DNA of 17,882 bases. Source: CAYVXE01 sp964455375. Lineage in GTDB: Bacteria; Zhuqueibacterota; Zhuqueibacteria; Oceanimicrobiales; Oceanimicrobiaceae. The stretch spans positions 1 to 17,882 of the forward strand of contig CAYVXE010000092.1 in assembly GCA_964455375.1 (NCBI GenBank), written 5' to 3'. Both the position numbers and the translations under genes were made by a program. The notes under the pieces were generated by a model, which was not told the origin of the DNA, searched no databases, and saw nothing but the letters and a program-made list of their open reading frames with translations. Below, piece after piece: positions 14,657-17,882 of the stretch. Each line of letters starts with the position of its first letter. Within the stretch, counting starts at the first letter, position 1.

Positions 14657-14696
14657 TTTATACCTCAAAACGACTACCTTTTACATCACATTTATT

Positions 14697-14722
14697 ATTA
14701 TAAGAATCGGTCGATAAGACAA
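14697..14722 (-). promoter_or_regulatory. Possible promoter of the PorV-family gene
   Basis: TATAAT at 14702-14697 on the minus strand is a perfect -10. The nearest -35-like box, TTGTCT (14722-14717), is only 14 bases away, or 16 from an overlapping TAATAA. The position, about 40 bases before the ATG, is good; the spacing is poor, so an activator may be needed. Confidence 0.4.
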
Positions 14723-14735
14723 TTGGTTGAATTTA

Positions 14736-14797
14736 CGACGAAACACTCAAAAGAAACAACTACTTTTTTCATAATTTTTTTTGCACACGACGAAACA
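14736..14797. repeat. Repeated decamer CGACGAAACA upstream of the PorV gene
   Basis: CGACGAAACA occurs at 14736-14745 and 14788-14797, 52 bases apart (about five helical turns), both as ACGACGAAACA. A third copy lies at 13550-13559, just past the 3' end of the same gene. All three are in the same orientation and in non-coding DNA. It could be an operator or a chance repeat. Confidence 0.35.
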
Positions 14798-14839
14798 TTT
14801 TTGTAACTATTCAGCCACGAAGACTCAAAGGCTCCAAGT

Positions 14840-14968
14840 TTATACGATAAATCTTTTAATACCTCTTTTGATTATTGGCACATTATAGGCTGCATCTACA
14901 ATTTTTTTTGCTACTAATTCTTCTCTTTGACCTGAGATATATTTGTTCTTCGTTTTTTTTCTTTTGAG
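14840..14968 (-). pseudogene. Internally deleted GxxExxY protein remnant
   Basis: A 43-codon open stretch without a start codon ends at TAA 14842-14840. Its middle reads SGQREELVAKKIVDAAYNV, matching the N-terminal region of GxxExxY proteins (PDDEXK-like family, Pfam PDDEXK_3), where a His and then LGPGLLE normally follow. Here the sequence goes straight into NVPIIKRGIKRFIV before the stop, which matches that family's C-terminus (FNVPLIKDGIKR type). The 80-90 residues between, including the GxxExxY motif itself, are missing. An in-frame deletion, perhaps at the shared Asn-Val codons, is the simplest reading. The family name rests on recalled consensus, not a search. Confidence 0.65.
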
Positions 14969-14973
14969 TCTTA

Positions 14974-14992
14974 CCTGCCTGCAGCAGTCAGG
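14974..14992. repeat. 19-base imperfect palindrome (CCTGCCTGC type)
   Basis: CCTGCCTGCAGCAGTCAGG is a palindrome apart from its centre and one mismatched pair, so either strand can form a hairpin. Palindromes built on CCTGCCTGC/GCAGGCAGG recur as dispersed repeats in many uncultured bacterial genomes, as I recall. It lies within the right arm of the GxxExxY repeat and 34 bases after the mutS stop, and is not followed by a T run. Confidence 0.5.
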
Positions 14993-15025
14993 GAAACTTA
15001 GAGGCTGAATAGGTACATTTTTTCT

Positions 15026-17653
15026 TTAACTGCCAATCATTCCCCGGAGTTCATTTAACTTTAAAAGCGCCTGCAGCGGCGTCATCTCATTGACATCCAA
15101 ATTCATAAGCGCATTCCGCACCTGCTGCTCCTGCTTATCAAATAAGTCGATTTGCTGTTTTGCATTCTCGTTTTTGCCGTTTTGCTGCACAGCGAGCTTC
15201 GGCATATGGTTAGCCGTTAACTCTTCAGACTCGAGATTCGATAAAATTTCAGCCGCTCGCCTGATAACAGTCGCCGGTAAACCGGCCAGTTTCGCAACCT
15301 GAATACCGTAGCTATGATCACAGGCCCCGGCTTCGATCTTTCGTAGAAAGACGACATTCTCTCCCCACTCTTTCACCACGACATTGTAGTTTTTGACCCG
15401 CGGTAAAATTAAAGCTAACTCGGTAAGTTCATGATAATGCGTGGCAAAAATGCTTTTCGCCGCAACCTTTGATGCATTATGCAGATATTCCGCCACAGCC
15501 CAGGCGATAGACAGCCCGTCAAAGGTACTCGTGCCCCTGCCGATCTCATCCAGCAAAACCAGACTTCTTTGCGTTGCATTGTTCAAAATGTTTGCAGTTT
15601 CGTTCATCTCCACTAAAAACGTGCTTTCACCGCCGGCAAGGTTATCCGATGCCCCGACTCTGGTGAAAATTTTATCGACAACTCCGATTCGTGCGCGTTT
15701 AGCCGGAACAAAACTCCCCATTTGCGCCAGCAGGACAATGAGCCCAACCTGCCGCAGGTACGTAGATTTGCCGGCCATATTCGGGCCGGTTAAAATAATG
15801 ATTTGTTCGTCATTATTATCTAATATCGTATCATTGGGAACGAAAGATTCACCATACGGCAGCAATTTTTCCACCACAGGATGACGACCGCCCTCTATCT
15901 CAATCTTAAGTCCATCGTCAATTTCCGGTCGGGTATAGTCGTTTTCATAAGCGAGTTTTGCTAATCCGGACAAACAATCCAGGGTGCTGATGAGTTTCGC
16001 ATTGTTCTGAATCTTTTTTGAATGACTCGCTGCGAATTGACGAACCTCATCAAACAATTCATATTCTATGGAGACGATTTTTTCTTCAGCCTCCAGAATT
16101 TTTTCTTCATAAACTTTCAACTCAGGAGTAATAAACCGTTCTGCATTGACCAGCGTCTGTTTACGAATGTAAGATTCCGGCACTTTGGTAAGATTTGCTT
16201 TCGTGACCTCGATATAATAGCCGAAGACCTTGTTGTAACGCACTTTCAGCGACGGAATACCGGTTTTTTCGCGCTCCTCTCTTTGCAATCTGGCAATCCA
16301 GTCTTTTCCGGAGTAAGCGATATCACGCAAATCATCCAGTTCAGCATGATAGCCCCTTTTTATGATCCCGCCCTCGGAAATAGCTAACGGCGGTTCATCC
16401 ACAATGGCGGTTTCAATTTTGTCGATTAATTCAGAAAGTTCATCGATGTCTGTAACAAACGCAACCAACGCCGTGGATTCACATCCGTCTAATATTTTCT
16501 TCAATTCCGGAATAATGCTCAGCGATTTTTGCAACGCCACCAAATCCCTGGCGGTCGCCCGGTTCGTAATTATTTTGGAAATAAACCGTTCAAGGTCTCC
16601 CACTTTGCCGAGTTGCTCGGGAAGTTCCTCAAGAATCTTTTTTGCAGACAGAATTTCTTCAACCGCATCCAGCCGTTGACGAATGGCATCCGCATTCAGC
16701 AACGGTTTTAACACCCACTGAACAAGTTTCCGCCCTCCCATTGGCGTTCGGGTGCGGTCGATGGTTGAAACCAGCGTGCCCTGTTTGCTGCCGCTGCGCA
16801 TGGAAACCAGGAGTTCCAAATTGCGCCTGGTGTCACTATCCAAAGTGACAAACTCTTTACCTGTTTGGCGACTGAGGCCGACAATATGTGCCAAATCATT
16901 TTTCTGCACATCTTTTAGATAATGCAACACGGCACCCGCCGCACATATTCCGGTGTCCATGTCTTCGCAGCCGAATCCTTTTAACGAAAGTGTTTTGAAA
17001 TGCCCGGTGAGCGTTTCATACCCAAAATCGCGGCTGAACATCCACTCTTCACGTTTTGTGATGAAGTACGAATTCCCTTTTTGCAGGTTCTTTTCAATAA
17101 AAACTGCTTGTTCTTCAGAAAAAAGGATTTCAGCAGGTTGTATTCGGTTTAATTCTTCACCTATGTCGTCTTTCTTAACTTCATTGATGAAAAATTCACC
17201 GGTGGAAACATCCACACAGGCGACACCGGCAATGTCCTCTTTCACGTAGATGCTGCAAAGGAAATTATTGCGGTCACTTTCGAGTAAATCATCTGATAGA
17301 ACCGTCCCCGGTGTGACGATTTCAGTCACATCCCGTTTCACCAGTTTCGTCGCTTTCTTCGGGTCTTCAACCTGTTCACAAATAGCGACGCGGTAACCGG
17401 CTTTAATCATTTTCGACAGGTAGGTATCCAGACTGTGGTAAGGAAAACCGGCCAACGGCACATCGGCGGACTTACCGTGCGCCCGTGAGGTGAGGGTCAA
17501 ACCAAGGACTTTTGAGGCCGTTTTCGCGTCATCAAAAAACATTTCGTAAAAATCACCCATCCGGAAAAACAGGACGGCATCTTTATGTTTGGCTTTTATG
17601 CTGAGATACTGCTCCATCATTGGAGTGGATTTAATTTTTTTCTCCGGCAACAA
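15026..17653 (-). CDS. mutS: DNA mismatch repair protein MutS
   Basis: MutS recognises mismatches and small loops and starts mismatch repair with MutL. This 875-residue protein has the mismatch-reading Phe-x-Glu motif in MGDFYEMF (FYE at 35-37). The lever, core and clamp domains follow, including KVRYNKVFGYYIEVTKAN. The ATPase has Walker A GPNMAGKST (about 620-628), NLAGGESTFLVEM, Walker B VLLDEIGRGTSTFDG and ATHYHEL. The C-terminal helices end LLKLNELRGMIGS. It is a full-length MutS1 type. The start is TTG: tandem TTG codons at 17653 and 17650 follow GAGG, and the second has the better spacing (seven bases). It has its own promoter and no close partner gene in the window. Confidence 0.97.
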   Translation of the reverse strand: MLPEKKIKSTPMMEQYLSIKAKHKDAVLFFRMGDFYEMFFDDAKTASKVLGLTLTSRAHGKSADVPLAGFPYHSLDTYLSKMIKAGYRVAICEQVEDPKKATKLVKRDVTEIVTPGTVLSDDLLESDRNNFLCSIYVKEDIAGVACVDVSTGEFFINEVKKDDIGEELNRIQPAEILFSEEQAVFIEKNLQKGNSYFITKREEWMFSRDFGYETLTGHFKTLSLKGFGCEDMDTGICAAGAVLHYLKDVQKNDLAHIVGLSRQTGKEFVTLDSDTRRNLELLVSMRSGSKQGTLVSTIDRTRTPMGGRKLVQWVLKPLLNADAIRQRLDAVEEILSAKKILEELPEQLGKVGDLERFISKIITNRATARDLVALQKSLSIIPELKKILDGCESTALVAFVTDIDELSELIDKIETAIVDEPPLAISEGGIIKRGYHAELDDLRDIAYSGKDWIARLQREEREKTGIPSLKVRYNKVFGYYIEVTKANLTKVPESYIRKQTLVNAERFITPELKVYEEKILEAEEKIVSIEYELFDEVRQFAASHSKKIQNNAKLISTLDCLSGLAKLAYENDYTRPEIDDGLKIEIEGGRHPVVEKLLPYGESFVPNDTILDNNDEQIIILTGPNMAGKSTYLRQVGLIVLLAQMGSFVPAKRARIGVVDKIFTRVGASDNLAGGESTFLVEMNETANILNNATQRSLVLLDEIGRGTSTFDGLSIAWAVAEYLHNASKVAAKSIFATHYHELTELALILPRVKNYNVVVKEWGENVVFLRKIEAGACDHSYGIQVAKLAGLPATVIRRAAEILSNLESEELTANHMPKLAVQQNGKNENAKQQIDLFDKQEQQVRNALMNLDVNEMTPLQALLKLNELRGMIGS

Positions 17654-17720
17654 TGAACCTCTATTTTATTTATCCTTAAGATTTTTCAGGAAGGATTTTT
17701 CTCCGCCTTAAAATTGTGAA

Positions 17721-17749
17721 AATATAGTGATTGAGGGGAATTGAATCAA
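17721..17749 (-). promoter_or_regulatory. Sigma70-type promoter of mutS
   Basis: On the minus strand TTGATT (17749-17744) and TATATT (17726-17721) are exactly 17 bases apart. The predicted start near 17714 gives a leader of about 60 bases to the TTG start codons. The -35 is identical to that of the promoter at 832-860. Confidence 0.65.
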
Positions 17750-17827
17750 GAGTTTATTTCAGAAAGTAGCTGCTGAAAAAATCGTGCTGCGGTTGGCTAA
17801 ATTGACCGGATTTGTTATTTCGCCGGG

Positions 17828-17862
17828 AGTCTGTAGTCTGTAGGGTGGAGTCCCACTCCACC
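17828..17862. repeat. Tandem heptamer followed by a perfect hairpin repeat
   Basis: AGTCTGT is repeated twice at 17828-17841. Next, GGTGGAGT-CCC-ACTCCACC at 17844-17862 forms a perfect eight-pair stem with a three-base loop. The plus-strand side is followed by ATTTTTCTT, so it could terminate plus-strand transcription, but no plus-strand gene precedes it. A REP-like dispersed palindrome is more likely. Nothing else is visible between it and the mutS promoter. Confidence 0.5.
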
Positions 17863-17882
17863 ATTTTTCTTATTCTCCAAAA

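Larger units (their letters stand above)
14807..15012. repeat. Inverted-repeat arms flanking the GxxExxY remnant
   Basis: The gap between mutS and the PorV gene (14669-15025, 357 bases) is mostly this element. Its left arm reads CTATTCAGCC (14807-14816), then GACTCAAAG (14822-14830). Its right arm reads, on the other strand, CTATTCAGCC (15012-15003), then GACTCAAAAG (14970-14961), with extra DNA between. Similar 'cagccacgaag/actcaaag' sequences often border GxxExxY genes in other bacteria, to my knowledge. Confidence 0.55.

Noticed and set aside
15441..15884. Plus-strand open frame of 147 codons inside mutS
   Set aside because: It lies opposite the fully conserved MutS ATPase domain and has no recognisable family features of its own.
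17757..17882. Open minus-strand frame of about 42 codons running in from the window edge
   Set aside because: It crosses the hairpin and tandem repeat, has low-complexity content and no recognisable motif. It is probably chance.

Overview
The window is an AT-rich stretch of bacterial chromosome in which every convincing gene lies on the minus strand. It holds mostly housekeeping genes: mutS, a yicC-gmk-rpoZ-coaBC-udg-dnaB-rel cluster, an HU gene, a ruvX-to-nadD cluster, and a biotin-carrier gene. Two outer-membrane beta-barrel proteins of the PorV/UPF0164 type, a BamD-like lipoprotein and an omega subunit of the 'NVYEAAIVIAKRARQ' type point to a diderm of the FCB group. I lean towards a Calditrichota/KSB1-like or other candidate FCB lineage. 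The consensus sigma70 promoters (TTGACA-17-TATAAT) and several clear Shine-Dalgarno sequences argue against a typical Bacteroidota. The taxonomic placement is inference.

Layout in transcription order (right to left). mutS (17653-15026) has its own TTGATT-17-TATATT promoter. Next comes a 357-base gene-poor gap that holds a collapsed GxxExxY gene, flanked by inverted repeats and invaded by a palindromic repeat. A PorV-family gene (14656-13622) follows. A perfect consensus promoter at 13508-13480 then drives a tight seven-gene run: yicC, gmk, rpoZ, coaBC, type-4 uracil-DNA glycosylase, dnaB and rel. Spacings there range from a 4-base overlap to 14 bases. It links nucleotide and CoA supply, transcription, replication/repair and the stringent response.

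After rel come an HU-family gene and then a second tight run: ruvX, a Gfo/Idh/MocA oxidoreductase, a second PorV-family barrel, an unrecognised secreted protein with a C-terminal membrane anchor, a BamD-like lipoprotein and nadD. Its outer-membrane part may be a small envelope module. The last unit has a TTGATT-17-TATAAT promoter, a 70-residue protein with an extremely acidic, tryptophan-rich tail, and a biotin carboxyl carrier protein that ends at the window edge.

I saw no tRNA, rRNA, CRISPR array, intact transposase or prophage. I see no complete new defence or mobile system. The most unusual items are the internally deleted GxxExxY remnant, the acidic/Trp microprotein, the CoaBC lacking the usual decarboxylase cysteine, the acidic insert in omega, and a decamer repeated around the PorV gene.
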